Assembly: GCA_041396125.1 (NCBI GenBank)
Contig: JAWKZG010000002.1
Location: 62,001-126,000 of the forward strand
Length of the DNA: 64,000 bases
Origin: JAWKZG01 sp041396125
GTDB taxonomy: Bacteria; Pseudomonadota; Gammaproteobacteria; Competibacterales; Competibacteraceae
Direction: 5' to 3'
Part shown: positions 36,639 to 46,540 of the stretch, piece after piece
Position numbering within the stretch: the stretch's first letter is position 1
Layout: each line of letters starts with the position of its first letter
Notes under the pieces: model-generated
What the model saw: only the letters and a program-made list of their open reading frames with translations
What the model was told of the DNA's origin: nothing
Databases searched by the model: none
Made by a program: the position numbers and the translations under genes

Positions 36639-38858
36639 ATGTTGTTGATTACTAACTATAAGCCACGGCTCAAATCTTGGGGAGCAGTAGCCGTAGCATG
36701 CTTGCTCAGCGCCTGCTCGACGTTATCGCCGACACAGGAAACGCGCAGTCAGGACTCACTCTTGTCGGATGATCTGACCACTACGACGCGTTATCAAGCA
36801 CTAAGCAATGACATTCGGCCCAGTGAAGTGGTCGACAAGGAACCATCTTCAGTAATTCTGGGCAGCGGGGAGTTTGTTAATACCCGCATCGCCGGGCGTG
36901 CGCCGGTCATACGTAATGAGCAAGGCGAAATCACCCTGAATTTCGAATTGGCGGATATTCGGGATGTTGTCAAAGTTGTTTTTGATACATTACAGGAAAA
37001 TTATATTCTTGATCCTGGCGTGCAGGGTGAGGTTACCGTACAAACCAGCAGCCCGCTGCCCAAAGAGGTGTTATTGCCGACGCTGGAGACCTTGTTGCGC
37101 CAGGTCGGAGCGGCTATTGTCCGCAGCCAGGGTGTATATAAGATCGTGCCGGTAGGCACTGCCGTGCGAGGTAATCTGACCCCCAAGCTGAGAGGTACCA
37201 AACTGGGGCCGGGGTTTAGTGTAAGGATTTTTCCATTGCGCTATATCAGCGTCACCGAGATGGAAACCATACTCCAGCCATTTGCGCCTGAGGGCGGTAT
37301 TCAGCTGGTTGATCCGGTGCGTAACTTACTGATATTGGCAGGCACCGATCAGGAGTTGAATTATCTCCAGGAAACGATCGAAACCTTTGATGTTAACTGG
37401 TTGAAAGGGATGTCTGTCGGGATGTATCCCCTGCAAAATGTGGATGCCCAGGATGTTGCCGACGAATTAAGTAAATTGTTTGGCCCGGATTCGGGATTGC
37501 CGTTTGCGGGTTTGTTCCGCTTTGTACCAATTATCCGACTGAACGCGATATTGGTCATCACACCGCAGCCTGAGTATTTAAAAGAAGTGACAGCCTGGAT
37601 CGAGCGCCTGGATGAAGGCGGCGGTGAGCGCTTGTACGTTTATGATGTGCAGAACGGCAGTGCGGCATACCTGGCGGGTTTGCTCGGTGATGTGTTTGAT
37701 GCCAATAGTAGTGGGGGGGGGCAGCAGGTGCAGTCAACTTCCGGTCAGGTTGCTCCAGGCCAGACGCCAAGCCAGATCAGTTCTGGCGGAACCACCAGCG
37801 CAAACCTGGCGGTTTTTCAGCTGCAACAACCTGATGAATTATCCGGTGTTCCGCCTGTGCAAAGTTCTCAAATCAGCGGAGGATTAGGGCGGAGCAATGA
37901 CAATGTGCGCATCATTGCCGACGAAGAGAATAATTCCCTGCTGATATGGGCAGATACCCAGACCTATGACAAGATTTTCAGTGCGTTGGCCCGCCTGGAT
38001 CGACGGCCGCGCCAGGTGTTGATCGAAGCCACCATCGCGGAAGTAGGTCTGTCTGACGAGCTTCAATATGGCATCCAGTGGTTTTTCAAGAATGGCTTTA
38101 GCAATAGCAGCAAAGGTGGCACTGGCTCGTTGGGGCTGCCAACGAACATTGATAATACTTCGTTATTCGATGCGATAAGTGCTAACCAATTTGCTTATGC
38201 AATTTCAGATACCGCCGGTATTGTAAGAGCGCTTCTGACAACCCTCGCTTCAGAATCCAGAGCGAGAGTATTATCGTCGCCGCAGGTTTTGGTGATCGAT
38301 AACCAGGAGGCCAAAATCCAGGTGGGTGATCAGGTACCGTTCCGGACGTCGACCTCGAGTACCACGACCAGTACAACCTCGAATATCGAATTCAAAGACA
38401 CCGGTGTTATTTTGAGCGTCAAGCCGGAAATTAAAGCCGGTGGCCTGATTCGCCTGGAGATCAGTCAGGAAGTTATCACCTTGGGTGAAACGCCTGAAGG
38501 CATCGACCAGCCACCATTAAACCGGCGCAGCGTGGAAAGCAATGTTGCAGTCGAAAGCGGCCAGACTATTGTGCTGGGCGGTTTAATCACAGAAACCAGC
38601 CTGGACAGCAGTGCAGGTCTGCCAGGCTTGCACAATTTACCGGTACTCGGGGGATTATTCGGCTCTAAATCGGATGATTATCAGCGTCGGGAACTGGTCA
38701 TTCTGATTACCCCGACCGTCATTGAAACCAGTGCCGATGCGGTGCAGATTGCCGACGAGCTTAGAGAGCGTATGCGTGGAGTTATCCCTATTGAAAGTCC
38801 CTGGAAGCAACCTATTGAAGAAATCGGTCGGCAGCGTCGCTTTTTTCAAGCGCCTTGA
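36639..38858 (+). CDS. gspD: Type II secretion outer-membrane secretin GspD
   Basis: A 739-residue secretin that forms the outer-membrane channel. Unusually for GspD it begins with a lipoprotein signal (ACLLSAC, Cys-26), suggesting self-piloting as known for Xps-type secretins. N-domains follow (LADIRDVVKVVF, VRIFPLRYISVTEMETIL, MYPLQNVDAQDVADEL) with a Ser/Gly/Gln-rich insert around 360-400. The C-terminal secretin domain has VLIEATIAEVGLSDELQYGIQW, VLSSPQVLVIDNQEAKIQVGDQVP, a VILSVKP strand and GLPGLHNLPVLGGLFGS. ATG 36639 is chosen because it starts the lipoprotein signal; the frame stays open further upstream. Confidence 0.95.
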   Translation: MLLITNYKPRLKSWGAVAVACLLSACSTLSPTQETRSQDSLLSDDLTTTTRYQALSNDIRPSEVVDKEPSSVILGSGEFVNTRIAGRAPVIRNEQGEITLNFELADIRDVVKVVFDTLQENYILDPGVQGEVTVQTSSPLPKEVLLPTLETLLRQVGAAIVRSQGVYKIVPVGTAVRGNLTPKLRGTKLGPGFSVRIFPLRYISVTEMETILQPFAPEGGIQLVDPVRNLLILAGTDQELNYLQETIETFDVNWLKGMSVGMYPLQNVDAQDVADELSKLFGPDSGLPFAGLFRFVPIIRLNAILVITPQPEYLKEVTAWIERLDEGGGERLYVYDVQNGSAAYLAGLLGDVFDANSSGGGQQVQSTSGQVAPGQTPSQISSGGTTSANLAVFQLQQPDELSGVPPVQSSQISGGLGRSNDNVRIIADEENNSLLIWADTQTYDKIFSALARLDRRPRQVLIEATIAEVGLSDELQYGIQWFFKNGFSNSSKGGTGSLGLPTNIDNTSLFDAISANQFAYAISDTAGIVRALLTTLASESRARVLSSPQVLVIDNQEAKIQVGDQVPFRTSTSSTTTSTTSNIEFKDTGVILSVKPEIKAGGLIRLEISQEVITLGETPEGIDQPPLNRRSVESNVAVESGQTIVLGGLITETSLDSSAGLPGLHNLPVLGGLFGSKSDDYQRRELVILITPTVIETSADAVQIADELRERMRGVIPIESPWKQPIEEIGRQRRFFQAP

Positions 38859-38879
38859 TAACGCAGTGAATAACAGCAT

Positions 38880-39863
38880 ATGAGTACACAGTTCAAGGCG
38901 GCGGCCAAGGCGTCAGTCGTTATTCCGGTCAAAAATGGCGGTGTGTTATTGCGTCAAGTCCTGCAGGCTGTATGCCGCCAGCAAGCCCCCTGGCCCTATG
39001 AGGTGCTGGTGATTGACTCGGGCTCACGTGATGGTTCGCAGACTGTTGTGCGGGATCTGGGCATCCGCCTGCATGAAATTCCACCTGCTGAATTCGGCCA
39101 TGGCAAGACCCGAAATCTCGGCGCAAGCCTGACGACAGGCGACTTTGTTGTTTTCATTACACAGGATGCTTTACCGGCGAACGAGCACTGGCTGAATAAT
39201 CTGGTGAGCGCCGCTGAGCTGTCTCCCGATACCGCCGGTGCGTTCGGCCGACATCTGGCTTATCCAGAGCATGGACCTGTCATCGCGCGTGAATTGCAAA
39301 CCCATTTTTCGGGTTTTGGCGCGCAGGCCCACACGGTGCAAATGGACGATTCCGAGCGTTACCGGCACGAGCAGGGGTATCGTCAGTTTTTACATTTTTT
39401 TTCCAGCAATAACGCGTGTATCCGGCGTAGCGTATGGCAGCGCATACCCTTGCCAGAGGTTGATTTCGCCGAAGATCAGTTATGGGCAAAAGCTATCATC
39501 GAAGCGGGCTTTGCCAAAGCCTACGCGCCGGATGCATGCGTATTCCACTCGCATAAATTCGGTGTGCTGGAAACGTATCGGCGAGCCTATGATGAGTCGA
39601 GTGCCTTGCGCCAACTGTTTGGTTATGAGTTGGTTCCAAGTGTCAAACATTTGCTCAAGCACAGCTGGTTGCTGAGTCGGCGAGATTGGTGCTGGATAGC
39701 CGAATCGACACTACCAGCTCGCAATAAATGCCTGGGTATGGTAAAAACGCCGGCTGCAAATTTTTCCCGCTTACTGGGGTTTTATGCCGGTGTCAAGCAA
39801 ACTCGCTTACCCAACTGGCTCAAAGAGCATTCCTCGCGCGATAAAGCCCTGCAGCGGTCATAA
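38880..39863 (+). CDS. Family 2 glycosyltransferase, rhamnosyltransferase-like
   Basis: A 327-residue GT-A enzyme: ASVVIPVKNGG, VLVIDSGSRDGS and FGHGKTRNLGA near the N-terminus, FITQDALP as the DxD-equivalent region, and DFAEDQLWAKAIIEAG as the catalytic-base region. The GHGKTRN pattern is typical of rhamnosyltransferases of O-antigen clusters. It begins 22 bp after gspD and leads into the exporter genes, with rmlACD upstream likely providing dTDP-rhamnose. Exact acceptor unknown. Confidence 0.85.
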   Translation: MSTQFKAAAKASVVIPVKNGGVLLRQVLQAVCRQQAPWPYEVLVIDSGSRDGSQTVVRDLGIRLHEIPPAEFGHGKTRNLGASLTTGDFVVFITQDALPANEHWLNNLVSAAELSPDTAGAFGRHLAYPEHGPVIARELQTHFSGFGAQAHTVQMDDSERYRHEQGYRQFLHFFSSNNACIRRSVWQRIPLPEVDFAEDQLWAKAIIEAGFAKAYAPDACVFHSHKFGVLETYRRAYDESSALRQLFGYELVPSVKHLLKHSWLLSRRDWCWIAESTLPARNKCLGMVKTPAANFSRLLGFYAGVKQTRLPNWLKEHSSRDKALQRS

Positions 39864-39893
39864 CTCATCCAATAGTCGGAGTGTCTGTCGGGC

Positions 39894-41153
39894 GTGAGCG
39901 CTGAAACTTCCTATATACGCCAACTTTGCGGTATTGCTGGGCGTTGGCATAAATTCCCCTTGTTGTTTCGTCATCTCGGCTGGCGTGGTGCGTTGGGCTA
40001 TTTGGCTCGCCGGCTGGGCAGGCTCATCCGTGGCGAACCGCAGTCCTCAACGCCTAAAAATAATGTCATTGCGTTCTATGATTTCCTGATTCGTCCGGCC
40101 CGCCCTGCTAGCGTTGAGGCTTCGGCTATACCGCCGCGCTCGATGAATTGGGTTATTCCGCATTTTGAAATCGGCAGCGGCGGCCATATGACCGCTTTTC
40201 GCATGATTCAGCAACTCGAACAGCGCGGTTATCAATGTCGCATCGTGCTGGTAGGACCCAGTGCCTACCGCAATAATGCCGAGTTGACCCGTACTATTCG
40301 CAAGCATTTCATCCCGCTGACAGCGAGTGCCAGTGTGGGCGAAGAAAGTCTGGAACCCGCCGAGTTCACTGTGGCCACCTCCTGGGAAACGGCATATGCC
40401 GTGCGGCGCTTCGCTGACACCCGGCATAAACTGTATTTCGTGCAGGATATGGAGCCATATTTTTACGCCCATGGCAGTACTTATGCCTTTGCTGAAGCCA
40501 CTTACCGCTTCGGTTTCATCGGCATTACTGCTGGCGATTGGCTGGCGCAGCTTATGCGTGAGCAGTATGGGATGGAAGCTTATCCGTTTGGTTTTTCCTA
40601 CGATAAAGCGCAACACCAGCTTAAACCGCATCAACCGGGGCCGCAGCGGGTATTTTTGTATGCGCGTTCGGTGACGCCACGGCGCGGCTTTGAACTCGGT
40701 TTACTGGCGCTTAGTCTGGTTCACAAGGCTCTGCCCGAGGTGGAGTTTGTTCTGGTCGGCTGGGATGCCTCTGCGTATGAAATTCCTTTCAAGCATATCA
40801 ATCCGGGTGTTGTGCCCGCTGCCAAGCTGCCAGAGTATTATCAGATGTGTGATGCTGCGCTGGTGTTGTCTCTGACCAATCTCTCTCTGTTACCGCTGGA
40901 ACTGATGGCTTGTGGTTGTCCGGTCGTCTCTAATGACGGCCCCAATGTTGAATGGCAGCTCAAGCATGAAGACAATGCACTGCTTGCTGCGGCCACTCCG
41001 GAAGCCTTGGCGGCTGCATTAATCCGCTTGTTGACAGAAGAAGAGCTGCGACAGCGCATTATTGCCAATGGCCTTGCCTTTGCCCAGGCGAGCGATTGGA
41101 GCCGGGAAGGCAGCCGGGTGCATGCCTGTCTGGAACAGATACGGAGCCGCTAG
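39894..41153 (+). CDS. WsaF-like rhamnosyltransferase
   Basis: A 419-residue glycosyltransferase. After about 80 variable residues comes MNWVIPHFEIGSGGHMTAF, then TSWETAYAVRRF and KLYFVQDMEPYFYAHGS, which are hallmarks of the WsaF family that transfers beta-L-rhamnose to S-layer or O-antigen glycans. The C-terminal GT-B half includes PLELMACGCPVVSNDGPNVEW. The start is GTG 39894. Its stop overlaps the wzm start (TAGTG). Fits a rhamnan-type polysaccharide with RmlACD and Wzm/Wzt. Confidence 0.85.
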   Translation: MSAETSYIRQLCGIAGRWHKFPLLFRHLGWRGALGYLARRLGRLIRGEPQSSTPKNNVIAFYDFLIRPARPASVEASAIPPRSMNWVIPHFEIGSGGHMTAFRMIQQLEQRGYQCRIVLVGPSAYRNNAELTRTIRKHFIPLTASASVGEESLEPAEFTVATSWETAYAVRRFADTRHKLYFVQDMEPYFYAHGSTYAFAEATYRFGFIGITAGDWLAQLMREQYGMEAYPFGFSYDKAQHQLKPHQPGPQRVFLYARSVTPRRGFELGLLALSLVHKALPEVEFVLVGWDASAYEIPFKHINPGVVPAAKLPEYYQMCDAALVLSLTNLSLLPLELMACGCPVVSNDGPNVEWQLKHEDNALLAAATPEALAAALIRLLTEEELRQRIIANGLAFAQASDWSREGSRVHACLEQIRSR

Positions 41154-41950
41154 TGCAGGTATTTCGGTCCCATTTCGGCGCTTTACGGCGACATGCCTAT
41201 CTGTTTCTGCTATGGATGCAGCGGGATATTAAAAGTCGTTACGCAGGCTCTATTGGCGGCCTGTTCTGGGCTTTGTTACAACCGATTTTTACGATTGCCT
41301 TGTTCTATGTCGTGTTCGCGCTGGTTTTGCAGGTGCGAGTGCCGGAACTAGCCAGCACATCCGGCTATTTTCTGTATTTGCTGGCGGGTTTGCTGCCCTG
41401 GCTGAGTATTTCCGATGGACTGGCCCGGTCGACCGGAGCACTGGTCGGGCAGGAACAGTTTCTGCAAAAAGTCGTGTTTCCCATTGAAATCATTCCCGCG
41501 ACCGCAGTCATCACCAGCCTGGTCACGCAACTCATCGGCATGATGTTTTTGCTTATCTTCCTGGTCGTTGCGGGCATGGTGTCATTTCGCTGGCTGTTAT
41601 TGCCGGTGGTGCTTGCCTGCCAGCTGATTATGACGCTTGGCCTGGGGTGTGCGCTGGCTATTCTCGGGGTACATGTGAAAGATTTACTGCAGTTGACACC
41701 CGTATTGCTGCAGTTTTTGTTTTACAGCGCCCCGATTTTGTATTCCCGCAGTTTTATTGCACCGGGCTATCATAAATTTTTTCTGCTAAATCCATTTACC
41801 GCCTTGATCGAAGCCTATCACTGGATACTCCTGGGTATCCCTATTAATCTGGCAACCGCGCTGGCGCTGGGGTTTTGGGTGCTGGTTCTGGGACTGGGGG
41901 GCTGGCTGTTGTTTCGGCTCCTGAAGCCCACGCTGGGGGATTATCTATGA
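41153..41950 (+). CDS. wzm: Polysaccharide ABC exporter permease Wzm
   Basis: A 265-residue ABC-2 membrane protein that, with Wzt, moves completed undecaprenyl-linked O-antigen across the inner membrane. The N-terminal amphipathic segment LLWMQRDIKSRYAGSIGGLFWALLQP is typical, followed by about six membrane helices. GTG 41153 is used because it is in frame, overlaps the previous stop and gives a normal N-terminus. It overlaps wzt by 4 bp. Confidence 0.93.
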   Translation: MQVFRSHFGALRRHAYLFLLWMQRDIKSRYAGSIGGLFWALLQPIFTIALFYVVFALVLQVRVPELASTSGYFLYLLAGLLPWLSISDGLARSTGALVGQEQFLQKVVFPIEIIPATAVITSLVTQLIGMMFLLIFLVVAGMVSFRWLLLPVVLACQLIMTLGLGCALAILGVHVKDLLQLTPVLLQFLFYSAPILYSRSFIAPGYHKFFLLNPFTALIEAYHWILLGIPINLATALALGFWVLVLGLGGWLLFRLLKPTLGDYL

Positions 41951-43170
41951 ACCCCGCCATCCGGCTGGAGCACGTAGCCAAAGGCTATCGATTTTATCAG
42001 CGGCCGGCGGACCGGCTGCGGGAGCTGCTCTGGCGACGCCCTCTGCATACCATACACTGGGCCTTACAGGACATCGATCTGCTGGTTCAGCCTGGCGAGA
42101 CGTTCGGTCTGATAGGCGAAAACGGCGCGGGTAAAAGCACTTTACTGAAGCTGATTGCGGGCACCAGTAAAGCCAGCCGGGGCCAGGTCAGTTGTGAGGG
42201 CCGTATCACGGCGTTGCTGGAGCTGGGAGCAGGATTCCATCCCGAGGAAACCGGACGCGAGAACGTCTACCTGATGGGGGCGCTGAACGGTATTCCCGCT
42301 GCAGCAATGGCGGACTATTTTGAGCAGATCGCGGCGTTTGCCGAACTCAGCGATGAAGTATTGGCGCGGCCGGTGAAAACCTATTCCTCGGGCATGTTTA
42401 TGCGGCTGGCGTTTGCAGCCGCTACGGCAGTGGATCCCGATATCCTGATTGTTGATGAAGCACTGTCCGTTGGCGATATGTATTTTCAGAAAAAAAGTCT
42501 GGACCGGATCATGCGGTTTCGTGAAGCTGGTAAAACGGTCTTGTTCTGTTCGCATAATATGTACCAGATCCGCAGTCTGTGTCAGCGTGCCGCCTGGCTG
42601 CATGAAGGGCGTGTGCGGGCGCTGGGTGATACCGAACAGGTGGTGACTGCTTACGAAAGCCATGAGCGTGAAAAACAGGCGCAATACAGGCAGCAGAATG
42701 ATGCGGCAGCGTCTGACGGTATGGCGGGCCTGAGCAATTATCGGCCGCTGGCTGCGAGCAGTTCTGCGCCGGTACGGGTCCGCCAGGTCACGTTGTCAGG
42801 CGGGCAGAGCGATGATGTTGTGTATCTGGAAACCTTTCAAGATGTTGCTGTCACGGTAGAACTTGAAAGTGTCGATCTCGCAACGCTGTATCACGTTGGT
42901 ATCGCTATCGTGCGTAACGACAAGGAAAATATCTTTGGCACCAGTACGCACTTTGAACCGGACAGCAAGCCCCTGCAGGGGAGTCGGGACGTTATTCTGC
43001 AATTGCCGCGCTTAAGTCTGTTGTCGGGCGAATACTGGCTCAGCGTTTATGTGCTGGATGATTCCGGCCTGCAAGTGTACGACATGGCTGAGCTGATCTG
43101 CCCGTTTACCGTCTACAATCCGGGCCGCAGCTTCGGCTTTGTGCAATTGCCGTTTCAGTGGCAATTATGA
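41947..43170 (+). CDS. wzt: Polysaccharide ABC exporter ATPase Wzt with C-terminal glycan-binding domain
   Basis: A 407-residue protein. The ATPase part has Walker A GENGAGKSTLLKLIAG, signature YSSGMFMRLAFA, Walker B ILIVDEALS and the H-loop FCSHNM. Beyond about residue 250 is the beta-sandwich Wzt_C domain (VRQVTLSGG, IAIVRNDKENIFGTST, LLSGEYWLSVYVLDDSGLQVYD), which in E. coli O9a-type systems recognises the chain-terminating modification. This implies capped chain-length control, yet no terminator methylase or kinase gene is adjacent. ATG 41947 overlaps wzm; the 3' end overlaps the next gene. Confidence 0.94.
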   Translation: MNPAIRLEHVAKGYRFYQRPADRLRELLWRRPLHTIHWALQDIDLLVQPGETFGLIGENGAGKSTLLKLIAGTSKASRGQVSCEGRITALLELGAGFHPEETGRENVYLMGALNGIPAAAMADYFEQIAAFAELSDEVLARPVKTYSSGMFMRLAFAAATAVDPDILIVDEALSVGDMYFQKKSLDRIMRFREAGKTVLFCSHNMYQIRSLCQRAAWLHEGRVRALGDTEQVVTAYESHEREKQAQYRQQNDAAASDGMAGLSNYRPLAASSSAPVRVRQVTLSGGQSDDVVYLETFQDVAVTVELESVDLATLYHVGIAIVRNDKENIFGTSTHFEPDSKPLQGSRDVILQLPRLSLLSGEYWLSVYVLDDSGLQVYDMAELICPFTVYNPGRSFGFVQLPFQWQL

Positions 43171-44065
43171 ATCCCCAGTGGCTGCTTTGGCTGCGTTATT
43201 ACGCAGTTTTCCAGAATCTGGCCCGGCTGCCTCTGCCGCTTGCCTACCGTGCTGCCAGCCGTATCGGTCAGCTCGATTACCACCGCCAGCCGGCTGCACG
43301 GCAGTATATCGAAACCGGCATGCAGCAGATATTGCCCGCGCATCTGGCTGATCCGGCCCAGCGTGAGCAATATATACAAGCCTATTTCGGCATGATGGCG
43401 CGGGAGCTGCTCGATACCTTCGTCATGGCGCGGATGCGACCACAGCGTCAGAATCTGCTCACTCTGGCGGCAGGCTCGCTGGATGTGTTGCACGCAGCAC
43501 GGCACGGCGGGCGTGGTGTAATTATCGCAATGAATCATTTCAGTCGCATCAATATGCTGCTGCTAGCCTTGGCTCTGGCTGGTGAGCGTCTGGGGATGCT
43601 GACCATGGTCACCGATGAGCGCAATCGCGATCTGGACCCGGTCAGCCGGCGTTATCTGCAGTTCAAAATTGGCACCCTGGTACATTTTATCCAGGGGCGA
43701 TGGATCACGCTCGGGGATGATATGCGGGTGTTATATCAGGCGCTGGCGCAGGGTGAAACTATCGTGTTGCTGCTGGATTCGCATACACCTGACCGCGCGC
43801 AGAAAAGACTGCGGATGCCGTTTTTCGAGGGCTCTTTGTCCGTTGCGCGAGGTGTTGCGCGTCTGGCCGAGAAAACCGGTGCCGGTATTGTGTACGGCGT
43901 ACCGCATGAAAACGGCTGGCGTATCAACGCCGAGCTGCGATCATTGCCAGAAGATCCTTATCAAGCCGTAGAAGCTGCCGTGGGCGAGTTACAGCGCGAT
44001 ATAATCCGTGCTCCTGGGCCTGGTGGAACTGGAATACCTGGCAATCCATCTGGACGCCGGATTAA
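43167..44065 (+). CDS. LpxL/HtrB-like acyltransferase (frameshift near the 3' end)
   Basis: A protein of about 299 residues of the bacterial lipid A acyltransferase superfamily. Visible segments include YIQAYFGMMARELLDTF, GGRGVIIAMNHFSRIN, an ERLGMLTMV stretch and LLLDSHTP, followed by FFEGSLSVARGVARLAEKTGAGI. At the catalytic HX4(D/E) site it reads HFSRIN, with Asn in place of the acid, so activity is uncertain. One base is missing near 44014; restoring it gives a Trp-rich C-terminus (WAWWNWNTWQ) and a stop at 44063-44065. ATG 43167 overlaps wzt by 4 bp. It could acylate the exported glycan or lipid A. Confidence 0.75.
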
Positions 44066-44137
44066 CCAACGGGGCAGGTACCGTTAAGCCTGGTGTGACG
44101 GGAATACCTGGCAATCCATCTGGACGCCGGATTAACC
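44018..44137 (+). repeat. Two 50-bp direct repeats at the 3' end of the acyltransferase gene
   Basis: 44018-44067 and 44088-44137 are near-identical, differing in a short patch after GCCTGGTG; the last 37 bp are identical. The period is 70 bp with a 20-bp spacer. The first copy holds the gene's terminal Trp-rich codons and stop, so the second is a duplication of the gene end in the convergent intergenic region. Confidence 0.85.
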
Positions 44138-44213
44138 CATCTTCAATATCTGGTCGCTGAACCGGAATGTGTGATGCGTTATTCCAGTTCAACGCCTATT
44201 TAATTTTTTTACT

Positions 44214-46219
44214 CTACGATACGATAGTAATAGCCTTGGGATCTTCACCGGCCTGATACACTGTCCACATTTGCCGATAGGCCTGTTCCAGCAGTCTGGC
44301 AAAGCGCGCGGTATCGAAGAGCGCGGCGGTCTGCTTCTGCTGATCCAACTTGTCACGCATATCACGTAATTCAGCTGGATTCTCGGCCAAGCGCACGGCA
44401 GTTTTTTCAAACGTCGCCAAGTCAGGCATGATCAGCTCCGGCATACCGACTGCATTGAGCAGACTGGCACCCACTCGAGATGGAAAACTCTGGCCAGGGC
44501 AGGTCAATGCCGGCAAGCCTGCCCAAAGTGCGTCGCTAAGCGTCGTATGGCCATTATAAAAATAGGTATCGAGAAATAAATCCGCCAGCCGGTGACGTGC
44601 CAAATGCTTGTCTGGCTCAAGTCTGGGGGCGGTAATCAAGCGCTCGCCTGCCACGCCCCGTTTGTTTGCCTCCCGGCGCAGATTGGCGAGGGTTTCCGCA
44701 GGACCGTCCAGCAGCCATAAAACACTGTCAGGGACACGCTTGAGAATCCGCATCCAGACATCGAACATCAATGGTTCAATTTTCTGGTGGCCGCAGAAAC
44801 AGCAAAATACGAAACCGGTAGGTGGCAGCTTGCAGTCGGCGCGTGTCCGGGGTATCCGTGGCAATCGGACGGTCGCAATCGTTAACCTGATAACTGTCCG
44901 GCAAGGTTACGAAGTGCTCGTCGTAATAAGCCTGCTCGGCGGGCGGTGTGACAATGGCATCGGTAATAATGTAATCGATAAAGGTTGCGCCGAGAGTGCC
45001 GGGATGGCCCAGATACGTGACCTGAATCGGTGCCGGCTTGAGGTGCCAGAATCTCGATTCGGTTGAGCCCGGCATGCCCGTTCAGGTCGATCAGAATATC
45101 GATGCCATCCTGATAGATACGCCGGGCCGCCTCAACCGGGCTAAGGGAACGCAGCTCGCGGAAAGTATCCACGTCAGTCTCAACCCGTTGCCGGTAAGCA
45201 CTGTGATCATTTTTGCCAATGGAATAGGCGAACACTTCAAAGCCGGTACGGTCATGCCGACTGAACAGTCCCTGGATCAGGTGGGTCGTGGCATGGTTAT
45301 TAAAATCAGTCGATAGATAGCCAATACGCAGCTTTGTGCGTTCCGCTGGACGATGCTCAAATCCCAGCTGAGGACGTAAAGAAAGCAGCGGTTCAGTGCG
45401 GATCCTGGTCATGGCGCGGGCCAGTTGTTGTCGCTCGACGCTACTGATTTCCAGGGGCAGTTGCGCGACCAGAAACGGCCGGGTTGCGACTCTGCCGGTC
45501 TCCCAGTTTTGTAAAATAGACTCAAGCAGACGCGGCCGGATGGTATCCAGCCGCCGCCAATCGCATAGTTTAAGCTGGGTGCCAATCAGATTATCCAGAG
45601 CAGCCAGATGGTTAGGCTGTAACTTTAGCGCGCGTTGGTAGCAGGCGGCAGCATCTGCCAAGTGGTTGCGCGATGCCAGCAGGTTGCCCAGGTCCACCAG
45701 TAAATTCGGCTGCTTTGGATTGTGTTGCAGGGATTTACGATAGCAGGATTCGGCCTCCTCAAGCTTATCCTGCTGCTGCTGTACTGTTCCGAGCCGATAC
45801 AGCGCTGCTGCAAACTTAGGGCGTAGTTTGATAGCTTGGCGCAAGCAGTCTGCAGCATCCTCGGGGCGTCCGAGGCGCAGCAATGCATTGGCTTTGTGAT
45901 ACCAGGCTTCGGCAAATTCAGGTTTAAGCTGCAGGGCGCGTTCAAGTGCCTGCAGTGCATTTTGTGGTTGATTCAGACCGGCTTGGGCTATGCCTAAATT
46001 AAGCCAGTACTCCGCAATGTTTGCGGATACTTGTATGGCCTGCTGGATCAGTTGATATGCTACGGCGGGCTTGCCAGCCTGCAGCGCCAGCGTGCCGAGC
46101 AGATGCAGCGCCTCGCTGTTGCGTGGATCATCAGCCAGCACCTTGCGATACAGTTGTTCCGCGTGTTGAAGCTCACCAGCGTGCTGATGTCGGAGGGCTT
46201 GGTGTAGGGTTTGGTTCAC
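44214..46219 (-). CDS. TPR-GT41 (O-GlcNAc-transferase/SPINDLY-like) glycosyltransferase (two frameshifts)
   Basis: About 667 residues after correction. The N-terminal 215 residues are roughly six TPR repeats (LYRKVLADDPRNSEALHLLG, YWLNLGIAQAGLNQ, AWYHKANALLRLGRPEDA). The C-terminal two thirds is the GT41 fold: LRIGYLSTDFNNHATTHL, ILIDLNGHAG, PAPIQVTYLGHPGTLGA, CCFCGHQKI and FYNGHTTLSDALWAGLPAL. Family members attach sugars to protein Ser/Thr or act on other acceptors in the cytoplasm. One extra base occurs near 45045 and one near 44835; removing both gives exactly 668 codons. The start is GTG 46219. It lies next to a secreted protein gene on the other strand. Confidence 0.88.
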
Positions 46220-46540
46220 GTAAGGTTCCAGAATTTGGATTTGATAAAAATTAACAAAAAATCAATGGCTATGTAAAAATTTACACAGGTTTGACGGTAC
46301 AGTATCCGGTAGGTACTAATGCGAAGGATTATAATTCATGACGCAGGAATTATTAGAAGCACTTCATGGTATTAAACTGGATAATTTTTGTTGTTAAATT
46401 ATAACAAATTCGTAAAAATGAGTTTATCTTTTGACTTCTAATCTGTTAGAATTGGCATTGAAAGGCTGAAAGTTTTTGGTAGCATTTTCTTAAGTAGTTT
46501 ACGTGTATTGGAAATAATCGTAGTTGCGAGGAGTAATAAC
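46220..46540. other. AT-rich intergenic region between divergent genes
   Basis: About 320 bp. It holds a TATAAT at 46330-46335 without a well-spaced -35 box, the 19-codon frame listed separately, and the AGGAG ribosome-binding site of the downstream gene at 46529-46533. It should carry the promoters of both divergent genes. Confidence 0.6.
46338..46397 (+). CDS. Possible 19-residue peptide
   Basis: ATG 46338 lies 9 bp after GAAGGA and encodes MTQELLEALHGIKLDNFCC, then TAA. It has a ribosome-binding site and ends in a Cys pair, but it is so short that chance occurrence is quite possible. It could be a leader peptide or a small protein. Confidence 0.2.
   Translation: MTQELLEALHGIKLDNFCC

Noticed and set aside
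44031..44137. Two identical 37-bp direct repeats separated by 33 bp, CRISPR-like spacing
   Set aside because: Only two copies, no cas genes, and the first copy is the coding end of the acyltransferase gene; similarity extends upstream into the apparent spacer. It is a duplication, not a CRISPR array.
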